Below, piece after piece: positions 44,140 through 56,319 of a DNA stretch of 64,000 nt. The notes under the pieces are model-generated. The model saw nothing but the letters and a program-made list of their open reading frames with translations, ran no database searches and was not told where the DNA came from. Source of the stretch: Gambelia wislizenii (taxonomy: Eukaryota; Chordata; Lepidosauria; Squamata; Crotaphytidae); NCBI GenBank assembly GCA_030847615.1, contig JAUMIR010000003.1, forward strand, positions 26,093,501 through 26,157,500, written 5' to 3'. A program made the translations under genes and the position numbers. Position 1 is the stretch's first letter; each line of letters begins with the position of its first letter.

Positions 44140-45657
44140 GGAGATTATCAGATGCATCAAAAGTGATGTTACAGTAACACCAGGAGATCGCAAAAGGGCT
44201 CCCTTATCAGACGACGACATCCCCCCTTGTTATGCATCCATTCTGCTCCCGTTCTTCCAGCACTGCTTTTTATTGATGGGAGAAGCTGTCAAAAGATCCC
44301 CTGTTCTGTTTCTGTCATGGATTTGACAGTGTGCTATAAGGTGCCCCATTATGCTGGTGAAATCCCAGTGTCAATGGGAAGTTCCTGCCAGAACACTTCC
44401 GGGTGAGATCAGGACATCCAGGTGACACACTTTTTATGTCCCTTCCTAGGTTACTTGTTAATTATAAAGTGTGTTTTTTGTGCTTGCTGTCACTTTTTTT
44501 TTTGTTATCTTTCTTTTTATTTTTGAATTTCCCACACTCACATCTTCTTGTGAGTATCCGTGGGATTTTGATCCAGGAAGTGAACATAGCTCTGTTAGAG
44601 CTCCTTTCACTCCTGGGCTGCCCTGTTGACACGAGACAAGGTAAGTGCAGTCGTGTCATGATGGAGTTCCCATCATCCTGCCTGAAAAATGTGGTGGAAC
44701 TCCCATCATGCTGCGAAGACTACATTTTCCATTATCTGCAAACCGTAATTGTCTGATCAGCATGAACAGGTAAACAAAGAGTTAAGAGTAGTGGGAGGTG
44801 AGGTCATCTCTTGAGATAGCATCATAATGACATCACATCACCAGACACAGGACTGGCCAATCAGATTTTGGCAATGGCGATTTGAACAGGATTTATGCTT
44901 TGTTCTGAGCACGTTACTGAGACAAAGAAAGCTCTCTGAGAGGATGTATGTATGCCAGGGAACAATGCTCTGAGTGAGCACATGGCATGGGCCTGGCTTA
45001 TGATAAGCACGTGGTCCAGCCAAACTTGGATATCATAGATGCCTATAATGTAAGTAGTTTTCTCTTTTGTGTAGGGAAGAGTCTAGTTAGCTTGCATCAG
45101 GATTTACATTTTATTTTTCCTTGACTGGATGTATGCATGCTTTGTATCTTTGTAACCTTAAGCTTTAACCTAGAGAAAAAGGCATTTTCTTCATGAAATG
45201 ATTTACTGCTTAACTTGTCTTAAATTTGCTTGAATAAATATAAGCCTTTCTATTTTTCCTACTAAGCCAAACCTTATACGTGCCTTATTTAGGTCATCAC
45301 TACATTGCTAGTCTTCTCTGCTTCTGGATAGAAGGGAGGGGGTTGATAAAATCTCAGGCAGTGGCTGAAAGGTCCTAAGCACACCACGGTCTCCTCTTGG
45401 ACCATGTAAAAGTGCAGGAGGGTAGTCCAATCAAGAGGTGGTGGCAGCTTATCAAAAGAGGGCTAGTTCTGGGATTTCCAGGCTAGAGGAATCCTGAGAG
45501 TGTGTCTCAGTGGGATCCACCTTGAGAGTTCTCAGGTTAGGAGGACTCCTGAGCTGGATTACAAAAATAGCCTTGCTTCTCAGGTGGGGAGGGTGATTGT
45601 GGCGGGACTGGGACAGGACAGGGGTGGGAGTGGAGATTATCCTGTCTAATAATCTCC
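44140..45657. mobile_element. PIF/Harbinger-like TIR element with an inserted LTR-like block
   Basis: Left end GGAGATTATCAGATG, right end GTCTAATAATCTCC. The interior matches 4873-5478 and 60430-61073 from GATGACATCC-like sequence through CAGAACACTTCCGGGTGAGA to CCAGGAAGTGAACATAG, then breaks near 44655 and resumes near 45590 (GGATTACAAAAATAGCC, GGGACAGGACAGGGG). The flanks are CAA and GTA, so no duplication is claimed. Confidence 0.6.
44656..45300 (+). mobile_element. LTR-like block inside the TIR element, borders uncertain
   Basis: It starts at TGTCATGATGGAGTTCCC and carries AATAAA at 45233-45238 about 60 bases before a possible CA end near 45302. A length near 650 and a TG start fit an LTR, but neither a target duplication nor the true right border could be fixed, and 45300-45590 stays unexplained. 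Confidence 0.35.
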
Positions 45658-45659
45658 GT

Positions 45660-46325
45660 AGTATCATTACCACCATCACCACCTACAAAATGAGATTCAA
45701 CACCTCTGGGCAAAGAAACCAGCAGTGATAGGGAACAATTGCAAGCAAATTGACAAAACATCTGAATGAAATTGCCATAGATAAGATCACAATGCCACAA
45801 TTGCAAAAAGTGACACTACTCAGAACATGCTACATTAAACAAATCACTGATGTTCCAAAACTCCAGTCACTAACTCAAGATAATAATGACAATACATCTA
45901 GGACATAGCTGATCAAGAGATGTTTCTCATATCTGTGCTTCTTGATTTTCCCCACATGAAATGAAATTACTCAAATTAGGTTTTGAGCAGATATCCTATT
46001 AAGACAAATTCTTTATGAACTGACACTTTCACTGATCAGATTAAGTTTATACATATGTAAATAAACCCTTAAAAGTGGGAATTGCTTCTGAGTAAACATG
46101 TAGAAGATCCAGGCTGCATGAATCACTGTAGTATTTACTAATCTTCAGATTTTCCTTTCAGTAAAGAGTTAGACTCCCCTCCCAAACTTCCATGGTCCAA
46201 GATTGCTAAGATATTTATCTGTACATGTCTACTCAGAAATAAGTCCCATGGATTCTATTAGGTTTACTCCCTAGATAGGTAGATTGCACCCTTAAGAGAA
46301 AAAAGTATCTCCCCAATAATTGAAA
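45660..46325. other. No gene seen; short palindromic MITE at about 46215-46295
   Basis: The MITE reads TACATGTCTACTCAGAAATA, AGTCCCATGGATTC, TTAGGTTTACTCCC, close to the copy at 3604. The rest is unassigned. Confidence 0.4.
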
Positions 46326-46327
46326 TA

Positions 46328-46718
46328 CAGTTAGCCCTCCACATTTGCAGGTTTAACTTTTGCAGATTCGATTATTCACTGATTATTTGCGGCTGCCTCT
46401 GCTGCTGCCCTATGCCATTTCTAATAAGGACTGCAAACATCATGAGACCGAGAGAGACTGTGAACATGTGGCAAGGCTTGTTAAGTCCCTAATAAAAATG
46501 TAGGTCAGCAGCAGAGGCAGTGGTAATCCCTACCAGCCACCCACTTTTGTCTTGCGAGGGAACCCCACCACCTTGAAGGGATCCCCAGTGGGTTGAATCC
46601 ATGGATCATACATTTTGTGTCTGTTAAATATGGTTTGGGGGCCCTAGAGATATCCATATTTTTCCCACTTTCATGGGGTCCTGTGACCCTAACCTCAGAG
46701 AATGTGGAAGACCAACTG
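46328..46718. mobile_element. Tigger-like TIR MITE
   Basis: The left end CAGTTAGCCCTCCACATTTG is matched by the reverse complement of the right end, CAGTTGGTCTTCCACATTC. The left flank is TA; the right end is followed by AGTA. It belongs to the same broad group as 9649. Confidence 0.6.
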
Positions 46719-46719
46719 A

Positions 46720-47475
46720 GTATTCCAACCAGCTTATTTTACTGGACTCAAAGAGAAGAACACATTAGAATGATCACCATTTTCCCCCCAAGAGGGCATA
46801 GCTCAGACAAGTCTAACACATTTTAGTCTAATTGATTTTCGTGCAACAGAGTTAGGTGCATGCTTACATATTTCTCTATGAAATCAAGGAAACTTAGATG
46901 GGTTTAATTTTCCCTGGATAATATCTTTACTAAATATCTGTAGAGCACCAAGGAGAACAGACAGTAACACATAGGCTTTCTATGTAATAACTGATCTTTC
47001 CTTATTGATGTACAGTTGTATTATATATTTACAGTAACACCATTTATAGGTCTATTTTATGAACTGATCACACCATTTTAGGATTTAAAGGCCATGTATT
47101 ATCACTAGATTATAATTGATCCTCAGTGCTGTTTTAAATTATAGCTTTCAGTTGTTTTTTTAAAAAATGTAACTAGAGGACTTTCCTCATTTTTATTGCT
47201 TAAGATATCATTGTATAAAACCCCTCAGCAGTTGAACACTTAATATATTTGGACTGTCTAGCCACTGAATCAGTGGCAGAGAAGGAAGCTGAACCAGATC
47301 TCTAGGTGTGCATTGAGACTGAGTACATAGGCGTGTTAAGTCACATGCAGGGTGGGGTTGATGTACAGTGGTGTTTGGGGTGTGTATCTTCAAGCTTCCT
47401 GCTGACTTATAGAAGCCATATTAATTTCACAGGTTTTTTAAAGGCAAGGAATACTTAGAGATGGTTTGACATTAC
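46720..47475. other. No gene seen
   Basis: Unassigned sequence; no repeat or exon recognised. Confidence 0.4.
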
Positions 47476-47486
47476 CTTCTTCTGAA

Positions 47487-47690
47487 ATATAGCTGACAGC
47501 AGTGCTACTCAAAGTGGTGGGCTCCTGGAAAATTATTAGTCCCCAAATCATTGCCTGCCAGTCCCTGGTAAATGTCTAGGAAAGAAAGAAAAAATTGTAG
47601 CCAATGGCTCCAAATATGGTGCTTGTTCCTGGTACATCAGGGTGGGGGGAACGCTGGCCCCCCATGTTGGATAACCTGAGAAACACTGGT
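47487..47690. mobile_element. hAT-like MITE
   Basis: Left CAGTGCTACTCAAAGTGG, right CCTGAGAAACACTGG: inverted ends of the CAGTGNTTCTCA type. It directly abuts the 5S-like sequence. Confidence 0.5.
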
Positions 47691-47795
47691 CTACAGCACC
47701 TGGTATATCTTGGTGGTCCCCCATCCAAGTATTAACCAGGCCTGACCCTGCTTAGCTTCCACCATCAGACAGGATCTAGTGTCTTCAGTGTACTC
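47691..47795 (-). pseudogene. 5S rRNA pseudogene
   Basis: The plus strand reads CTACAGCACCTGGTAT, CCCATCCAAGTATTAACCAG, GCCTGACCCTGCTTAGCTTC, CATCAGAC, the reverse complement of vertebrate 5S rRNA. On the minus strand it holds the internal promoter region (GAAGCTAAGCAGGGTCAGGC) almost intact. A gap and mismatches near the minus-strand 5' side, and loss of about the first 20 bases, make it non-functional. No SINE tail is visible. Confidence 0.8.
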
Positions 47796-47799
47796 CTTA

Positions 47800-49840
47800 A
47801 TGGACAACTAGGGAACATGTGGCCCTTCAGATGTTGTTGTATATCTACCCAACCTCTGGTCATATTAGCAGGGACTAATGACAATTGCATTTCATCAGGT
47901 TGCTTACCCTAACTAAAGGCATCTGGCTGGTTTTTGTCAGATGCAGATGTAGATGAAACATCTGAATGACCATGCTGATTTAAAATTTACTTCTCCCCAC
48001 AGCTGTTAGAGATAGCAATCTTAGCATGCCTTAATCTCAGTAGTCAATAGTTCGCATGTCTCTCTAAAAGTTTAGACTAGTATGTTATTATTTCCTGTTT
48101 GTTGATCTTAGCTACACCCTCTTTCTCTCTTCATGAGTTAGTTTCCTAGTCTGAATTTGTTTGTTATCCACTTTGTAGCCTGCAGATCACTTTCTCCTCT
48201 GTGTCTGAAGAGCATATGTTACAGAGCCTCTCACTATGAGATGTTATAAAAGCTTTAATATTTGGAAGTAAAGCTACTTTGCATGTTTTTACAAAGAAGA
48301 CTAAGCCCACTTTATTTCTGTACCAGACCATGTGTTGGGGTGATTGTGGTGTGGGACTGGTTGCTTCTCACTTTCTGCTTGTGAATATAGTACTCATTAT
48401 TCTGCTTCTGAGATATATTACTAGTTTCACATTCACCAATACTCACTTATCACATAGCCCTTTGTTAGTTCACTAGACAACAATTAAAAATCAATAAGAA
48501 CAATGGGTTTTTGATCTAGTGGTAGATTTGAACTCAAATTGATGGGAATCAGTTTTGCTCATCCCTGATACCTACTGCAGCCCCTGAGCCTAGAGATGGA
48601 GAACATATTTGTTGGATTCCCAGTTCTGAATGTGAAAATATCCCATTTGTATCTCCTGAGACTGGGATATTTCTTGCCTCAGAAGTCTGTACATCTGTGT
48701 GCATTTGTAAAAAAAGGGATGCAAAATCATTCATAAGTTTCAAAAATGCACATGAGTCAAAACATGCTCCTTTGAAGAATGCACACACACATACTTTAGT
48801 CAATGAAAACATGCATACCAGAACTGCTACCTTAGAAATGTTGGTGCAAAAAAGGTTTACATTTTGACAAATACACAGTGAAATACATGCAAATTTTTGT
48901 GCAGAAAAAGGAATGGAACAGGAGTGCATGTTTGAAATAAAAAAACATCACTGAGATTTCCACATTCCTCCCTGATGCTCCCCAGAAAGTTCTTGAGGGT
49001 TAAGGCACTCTCTGAAATATTACAGCATATAACATGGAGTACACATCTAACCCTGGATACTATCCCAGTGGGATAAATTCAACAAAATGTGAATGGAAGT
49101 GCTGTAGTTGACATGCAGGGCTTTTCTTTAAACTGTTGGTTACGATCAGTATAATAATGGTTGGCTCATGGCCATTCAATGAGCTTCATATTTTGAGGGA
49201 ATGAAAATGTGAGTAGCTCTTGAACCAATAGTAGCTATTAAGGTTCATAGGGTCTTAGACCTGAACTCAAATTATATATGATTTTAATGTTGAAAATTAG
49301 CATCTTGAATTGGGCTGTAAAAGGAAATGATACCCAGGGAAGATGTTTAGTAACCTGTATAAGAACGGTTTTCTGAGTTTACATCTGTGTTTCATATCAC
49401 AGCTGATTGTTTTTCATGAATGCCTATGTCACTTTCCACCTCACTGGTCCATACATTGAGTGACTATTGTTATAAGCAATTAAGTTGGCTAATATGCTTG
49501 CTAACTAAACATGGCAAAATTGTGGATATATCCAAGTATAGGCCATTTAGCCTCCCCCTTCTGAACAAAATTGCTTTGCCTTCATTATGAAGCTCTGCCT
49601 TCCATCCACATATGAAATTGTGCCCTACCTTCAGCCATTGTACATTTAGGGTCCATTTTTAACTCCAAAATACAACACTTTTATTTTTTTATTAATTATC
49701 TTATTTCTACATGACACATTCTTCTGCTATGTTCCTTCCTCCTTCATTGCATTCATCATTCCTTCTGTCTATCCTTCTTCCTTCTCATTACTCTCATGAA
49801 AAATGTCCAGTATTATCACTGTAATCCAGAGTAGATCAGG
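47800..49840. other. No gene seen
   Basis: 47805-47860 resembles one arm of a small MITE (ATGTGGCCCTTCAGATGTTG). The 126-residue minus-strand ORF at 48549-48929 has no domain and is probably chance. Confidence 0.4.
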
Positions 49841-49844
49841 GGAG

Positions 49845-49965
49845 GAGCCATCACTCAGTGGTAGAACACAGGCTTTTTATGCATGGTGAAATACAGCTTT
49901 CTATGTCAGGTAGTAACCCACCAGTTGAAGATCAATACTATAGGCTGATGCACTTGTGTAGATAT
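49845..49965 (+). mobile_element. tRNA-derived SINE head (third family), degraded
   Basis: GAGCCATCACTCAGTGGTAG, then AACACAGGCTTTTTATGCATG is a tRNA-like head as in the copy at 8475. The body is diverged. Confidence 0.45.
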
Positions 49966-49967
49966 TT

Positions 49968-50072
49968 GTACTGCCTCAGAGTGTGGGGGACTCTCATTCT
50001 TTGGAGGTTTTTAAGCAGAGGCTGGATGGCCCTTGTGGTCTCTTCCAACTCTATGATTTGATGATTCTGTGA
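49968..50072 (+). mobile_element. CR1 3' end
   Basis: From ACTGCCTCAGAGTGTGGGGG through GGAGGTTTTTAAGCAGAGGC to CAACTCTATGATTTGATG. The terminal CR1 codons and tail. Confidence 0.75.
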
Positions 50073-50227
50073 TTTAGTAACTGGTTAGAAAGTATCCTAT
50101 GTTCATGCTGAGACTTCCTTGGAATGGCCAGATCTGGACTTCATGGTGCCACAGGTACTATTTTAATACATGATCCAAATGTATTTGACAGATCATACCT
50201 GCAATCTGGTCTTTGATACAAATCAGG

Positions 50228-50412
50228 TTGGGGACTCTTTCACACAACACAAAGCAATTTATACCACATTAATGATCATGGCACCATCTGGGGATTTGTA
50301 GTTTTATGAAATACTTATAATTACTGAGCCTGAGAGCTACAGTGCCCCATCAAACTACAAATCCCAAGACTTTGCAGCATGCTATAACTGCATAGTGTGA
50401 AAGAGACCCAAG
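50228..50412. mobile_element. Palindromic hAT-like MITE
   Basis: Ends GGGACTCTTTCACAC and GTGTGAAAGAGACCC are inverted; inner pair GGGGATTTGTAGTTT and AAACTACAAATCCC. Confidence 0.65.
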
Positions 50413-50644
50413 AATGATTCAATAATTGGAAGGGATACTATTACTCGTTCATCCCTTTGTCACAGATAGTGTGGAGTAGCGTAAGAATGGGTAAAGCTAT
50501 TGACGCAGTCACTTTTGAGCACCCTCTTCACTGTTGAGTGTGCAAGGCAGTGAAGAAGGTAATAGGCCAGATGACAGCTAGGGTACAAATGGCAGAAATT
50601 CATAGCAGATGTGACCAAATATAGGCAAGAATGCATCAGCAGCA

Positions 50645-51150
50645 AAAGCAACTTCAATAATCTTATGTCTGACTACTGTGATGCTTCTGCATGGGGCCAT
50701 ACTTGAAGAGGGTTCAGAGAGTTCAAATTGTGCAGTATGTTGCTGTGTGGTTACTGAGTGGCATGCTATATCAGCATCATATTGTACCTGTTCATTGCGA
50801 TTTATACTAGCTGCCTGTTCTCTTCCAAGCCTGTTTCAAGAAACCAATGTTGACTAATAAGGTCCTAAATGGCACAGAACTCAAATATTTGTTGAAGTGC
50901 CTCCCAGTATAAACCAGGCCAGTCTTGGAAATCTTGGGCAGGAGAGCTGCTCACGGTCCCTTGTATGGGCACTTCCTGAGGAGTGATGACCCAAGCAAGG
51001 GCCTCCTTAATTGTGGCACCCTCCTTATGTAATTCCCTGCATCTGAAGATGCAGCAGGCAGAGCCAATAGTTCAATTTCATACTTTACTTGAGATTTATC
51101 TCTTCATCTGGTTCTTCCCATCCCTTTGGGGTTATTTAAAGAAATGGATT
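50645..51150 (+). pseudogene. L2 LINE ORF2 C-terminal fragment
   Basis: It translates in outline as SDYCDASAWG, then RVQ-like text, HCDLYxLPV-like text, FKKPMLTNKVLNGTEL, and AAPLCNSLHLKMQQAEP before FHTLLEIYLF. This is the order of the L2 ORF2 C-terminus (SDYCNALY, LHWLPV, YKALNG, WNSLP, FK.LKTHLF), with several frame breaks. A dead copy. Confidence 0.6.
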
Positions 51151-51154
51151 AACA

Positions 51155-52135
51155 GTCAATTTTTTTTTAATTATTTCAATGATAATTCATTGAATTGCTA
51201 ATTGTAGAAGAATTGAACAGCACTGTTTTCTCTGTGCTTGTGTTTTGCATTTTATTCTTATTTGTAAACTTCCTTGTGATTTGCAATATACTTTTATTGA
51301 CTGAATCAGAAGTGGGCAATTGCACTGAGGCAGAGGCTGTTTCTTACTCACTCTCTGCACTCTTGCTGGTCTATACTGTCCCGCTTGGGACAATACTGGA
51401 AGCGATGGGATTCACTTCTGGTTTCATTTTCAGCTAGTTTTTTTTTACCATCTCTTGTGGGTGGGAGAGAAAAAGAGTGGCATTTTTGCTGCAGCTTCAG
51501 TACCTTTTTGGCAATTTGAGGGATAAAAAAAACTTGGCTGGGAAAAAAAATGTAGGGGGTCTGCCAGCTTGTGGAGGGTGTCCTAGGAGGCACCAACAGG
51601 GGCAAAAAGAGGATTCAGGGGGACACATGCAGCCCATGGGATTCACTTTCTTCACCTCTTGAATAAATAAATAAAAATTTGGTCTATCTGGTAGCAAATC
51701 CTACTTGAAAAGAAATGTCTTGCATTGCATTTCCTAGATGGCAAGGTGCCATTTGCAGGATCAGAATTTGATCTTCAGTGAGTAGCAAACTCTGGAGATG
51801 TGGATTACAGTTGGACAGGATGGCTTTCAGAAGGCAACAGAGAAAGTCTCTATGGAGTAGAGAAGTGAACAATGTTTGCAAAATGTCTTGTTCTCAGCGA
51901 GAGATGCTACGTTGACATGTTAGGACAGCCTGTTGAGAAATCAAAAGCCTCTGTGAGAATTCTCACCTCCAGAATGAGAACAAGACAAGGAGTGTTTTTT
52001 TCATCAAGGTTTCCATAATTTGCACAGAAAGTCTCTCAGCAAAACTATTGCCTTTCCCTTCTGTGAAGCAAAGTCCACCCATAGCAAATACAGTAGGACT
52101 GCCTGGTGGATGAAAAAAAACAGAAACAACCCTTT
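51155..52135. other. No gene seen
   Basis: Unassigned. Poly-A/T stretches near 51427 and 51545. Overlapping ORFs have no domain. Confidence 0.4.
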
Positions 52136-52139
52136 CTGC

Positions 52140-52785
52140 GGACTTTACCAGACTAGTGTCTAAAAATGCTGCAATGCCATGATTGAGGAAAGCAGAAACA
52201 TAGTGTCGTGATTACAGTAATTATCACACATCACTGTAATAGTGTGATACTACCTCCATGGAATTATGACACAGCCACCACAAGGAGTTTAATAACAGGA
52301 TTTCAGCTTGTGCTATAGTAACACTTCTCTTCTCATTGCCTTCTAATGACCGAGTATTAACACTTTGTGCTGGCCCACATCTGTGCCTTTGAGAAAAATT
52401 TTCTCTTACTTCGTGATTTTGCATGGGCAAAACTTCAGTTATTCTTGTGAGAAGATGCAACTTCAGTTAAAAACACCAAAAACAAATACATAACAAAAGA
52501 ACTTCACAAACAAACACTTATACATAAAAACCTACCAAGCAAAGGCTACAGTTCATTAAAACAGCATCCTGTTGGTCCTCTTCACATTCTCCCCTGGAAG
52601 TTTAATTATGTGTTCTCATTGGGAAAAGGGAGGGGGAAAAGAGGGCTACCCATTCACTCTGTAATCATATGAATACAGCGGGACATGATTTCACACATTT
52701 GTCAATACTGCAAAAAGAGTGATATTGACAGCTATTGACAGGTTTTGTCATAATGATGCAATTGCCACCTTATGTGATAAAGTTC
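52140..52785. mobile_element. PIF/Harbinger-like TIR element, uninterrupted copy
   Basis: Left end GGACTTTACCAGACTAG, right end GTGATAAAGTTC. It is the same family as 25354-26674 and shows the empty site for the CR1 there (CATCCTGTTGGTCCTC). The flanks do not match, so no duplication is claimed. Confidence 0.7.
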
Positions 52786-52796
52786 TATGACTCTCA

Positions 52797-53033
52797 TTTG
52801 CATGAAAAGAGATTCCACCTAAACATTAGGAAGAATGTCCTGATAGTAAGAGCTGTTTGGAAGTGGAATACACTGCCTTGGAGTGTGATGGAGTCTCCTT
52901 CTTTGGAGGTTTTTAAACAGAGGCTGGATGGCCATCTGTCGGGAATGATTTGATTGTGTATTCCTACATGGCAGGGGTTGGACTGGATGGCCCTTGTGGT
53001 CTCTTCCAACTCTATGATTCTATGATTCTATGA
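52797..53033 (+). mobile_element. CR1 3' end
   Basis: Encodes [40 protein letters not shown] and HLSGM, then the 3' UTR and the tail TATGATTCTATGATTCTATG. It begins a few bases after the TIR element ends. Confidence 0.8.
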
Positions 53034-53039
53034 AATAAA

Positions 53040-54315
53040 GCAGCATCTACTCCAGTTTTGTGCAATTTGCATAATTTCAGCAGTTTGTGTAATCTGTTAA
53101 AAAATCCTTCTCACAAATATGAGAGCTCACCAATACCAGCTGAAAATATCTCATCACTCAGGCAAGGAGGATTTTTTATTTTATTTTCCTGTACATTTTT
53201 GAACATGAGAACAAGACAGGTGAGGATTTACATCCATTATGGAGTCATCTCAGTGATGGATCATCTCATGATGATCCAGGCAGGCTGTGGAATGATCCTA
53301 ACACGACTACATTCTCATCTTGAAGTAACATGAATTCACTTTACCTGAGGTCACCACTTAATGAGGGTTGTTCCTATGGACTGACTTTAGAACAGAACTC
53401 TTAATTGTCAGGGAATGGAAATTCCACAGAGAGGAGGACTTTCAAAGAACATCTGTACTGTTTGCATCTGATATATAAAGGAGTCCTTAATGCACTGTTG
53501 AGAAGCCATGAGCTTATTGTAGAGAAAGCCCTCTCACAAGCTTTAGGGATATAAGGCTCAAACTACTATTGAGAGCTAATCATTTTCTTCCAAAGAATTT
53601 TATTTTTTTACCATATCGTAAATTTTTATATATCCACCAAAGCCTTTGTCATAAAAACTGCAAAAGCAGAAAAAAGGCAAAATAAACTCAAGATAGGGAG
53701 GTTTTAAAGCAAGAAATTTTTGAGGCATATCTGAGGGTTTCACAAAGCAAGCAAGCCAACAAACACACCCCAAGCAAAAAAGCTTTAGCAGAGTTTGGAA
53801 ACGGCCTCCAGTTTCAATTGACTAATCCTTCTCAAGAAACAGCAGAATGCTCTTGGCCAAAGATTAATCTTCCAGTAGCATCCATGCATAAATATCCCTC
53901 CAAGAGAAGTAATCAGGTCTTTGAGGCTTCTCTTTGCTAGCTAGTATCTGACTCCTTCATGATCTTAATTGAGATAATCAATGCTCAGCATGGAATTTCT
54001 TGTTTGTATTTATTTTGTCTGCTATTTACATGCAGGGCCCACATAACAACATGCTGATACTACTTTTCATTTCATTTCAGTTTAGTAGAGCTGCAAAATA
54101 AAGGGCAACTATTTAAGTTAACTTTCTTATTTGCCACTTTATGTGAAGAAAACCCATTTCTATAGGGCACTATTTACACAAAGTGCAATTTAACTTCTCA
54201 GTTGATTTGCATATATGAGACTGTGTGTTGGTGCAAGAGTTAATAATGGCATTAGCACCAGAATATTGTAGATATTCATGGAGCAAAGTGACCTCTATAT
54301 TCAGCTAGCAGTGGT
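53040..54315. other. No gene seen
   Basis: Unassigned sequence between CR1 copies. No repeat family or exon recognised. Confidence 0.4.
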
Positions 54316-54389
54316 CCTTAGAATCATAGAATCATAGAACTGTAGAGTTGGTAGAGACCATAAGCGCCATCCAGTCCAACCTCCTGCCA

Positions 54390-56310
54390 TGCAGGAAATC
54401 ATGATCAAAGCATGCCTGATAGATGGCCATCCAGCCCAGCCTCAGTTTAAAGACCTCCAAGGAAGAAGACCCCACCACGCTCCGAGGGAATGTGTTCCAC
54501 TGCCGAACAACTCTTACTGTCAGAAAGTTCCTCCTAATGTTGAGGTAGAATCTCTGTCCCTGGAGCTTGCAACCATTGTTCCATGTTCTAGTCTCTGAAG
54601 CAGCAGAAAACAAGCTTGCTCCATCCTCAATGTGACACCCCTTCAAATACTTAAACACGGCTATCATATTGCCCCTTAACCATCTTGTTTCCAGGCTAAA
54701 TATACCCACCTCCCTAAGTCTTTCCTCATAAGGCATGATTTCCAGACCTTTCACCATTGTAGTCACCCTCCTCTGGACACACTCCAATTTGTCAATATCC
54801 TTTTTGAATTGTGGTGCCCAGAACTGGACACAGTATTCTAGGTGAGGCCTGACCAAGGCAGAATAGAGTGGCACTATTACTTCCCTTGATCTAGATACTA
54901 TACCAAGGCAGAATAGAGTGGCACTATTACTTCCCTTGATCTAGATACTATACTTCTATGGATGCAGCCCAAAATCACATTGGCCTTTTTAGCTGCCGCA
55001 TCACACTGTTGGCTCATGTTCAACTTGTGGTCTACTAGGACTCCTAGATCCCTTTTGCACGTAGTCTCGTTCAGCCAGGTCTCCCCCATCCTACATCTAG
55101 GGTCGTTTTTCCACCCTAAGTGTAGTACCTTACATTTCTCCATATTGAATTTCATTTTGTTAGCTTTGGCCTAGCTCTCCAGTCTATCCAGGTCATTTTG
55201 AAATTTGATCCTGTCCTCTAGGATATTAGCTACTCCTCCTAATTTGGTGTCATCTGCAAATTTGATAAGTATGCCCCTAATTCTGTCATCCAAGTCATTG
55301 ATAAAGATGTTGAATAGCACTGGGCCCAGGAGAGAACCCTGTGGCACCCCACTGGTCACATCTTTCCAAGATGAAGAGGAGCCACTGCTGAGCACCCTTT
55401 GGGTCTGGCCGGTCAACCAATTACAAATCCATTGAACAGTTAACTTGTCTAGCCCACATTTTACAAGCTTGTTTGCAAGAATGTCATGGGGAACCTTGTC
55501 AAAGGCCTTACTGAAATCAAGATATACGATATCCACAGCGTTCCCTTCATCTACAAAACTGGTACCGTAATTTTATCAAAAAAAGAGATCAGATTAGTCT
55601 GGCATGACTTGTTTCTCTGAAACCCATGTTGACTTTTTGTGATTATGGCATTGCCTTCTAAATGTTCACAGACTCTCTGTTTAATGATCTGCTCTAGAAT
55701 CTTCCCTGGTAGTGATGTCAGACTAACTGGACGATAATTGTTGGGATCCTCTTTTTTCCCCTTTTTGAAGATGGCGACGTTTACCCTCCTCCAGTCTGCT
55801 GGGACTTCTCCTGTTCTCCAGGATTTCTCAAAGATTATTGCCAATGGCTCTGATATTACATTTGCTAGCTCTTTTAATACTCTTGGATGTAGTTCATCTG
55901 GTCCTGGAGATTTAAATTCATTTAAATTAAGAAGGTATTCCTATACTACCTCTTTACTTATTCTGCGCTGGATTTCCCCTATTGTGTCCTCTGTTCCATT
56001 ATTCTCAGGTTGATCACCCTTTTCCTTTTCTGAAAACACTGAGGCAAAGAAGATGTTGAGTAGTTCTGCCTTTTCTCTGTCCCCTGTTAGCATTTTGCCA
56101 TCTTCTCCATGTAGTGGTCCTACCATATCCTTCTTCTTTCTTTTGCTACGGACATACCCCCCAACCCCTTTTTATTGTTCTTAACCTCTCTAGTGAGCCT
56201 GAGCTCATTCTGCACTTTAGCTTTTCTAACTTTACTCCTACACATGTTCACTATCTGAATTCTTCTTTGGTGATTTCCCACTTTTTCCATTTCCTATACA
56301 TATTCCGTTT
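54390..56310 (-). pseudogene. CR1 ORF2, polymerase and C-terminal part, outer copy
   Basis: Reverse transcriptase and terminal domain for target-primed reverse transcription. Visible in order: GKMLTGDREKAELLNIFFAS, ADWRRVNVAIFKKGKKEDPN and NYRPVSLTSLPGKILEQI (early blocks), [20 protein letters not shown] (first catalytic Asp region), [20 protein letters not shown], and [12 protein letters not shown] with the FADD catalytic pair near 55250. The C-terminal part follows ([28 protein letters not shown]). It is broken by a frame change near 55545-55560, one or more stops, and a 50-base tandem duplication near 54853-54953. Confidence 0.85.
54852..54953. repeat. 50-base tandem duplication inside CR1 ORF2
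   Basis: The segment from ACCAAGGCAGAATAGAGTGG to the end of ATCTAGATACTAT occurs twice with a period of exactly 50 bases and no difference that I can see. As 50 is not a multiple of three, it shifts the reading frame and explains why the C-terminal ORF of this copy is cut here. Confidence 0.9.
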
Positions 56311-56319
56311 AAAACTTAG

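Noticed and set aside
48549..48929. 126-residue Cys-rich minus-strand ORF
   Set aside because: No splice or domain evidence; composition is explained by TGCA-rich text on the opposite strand.
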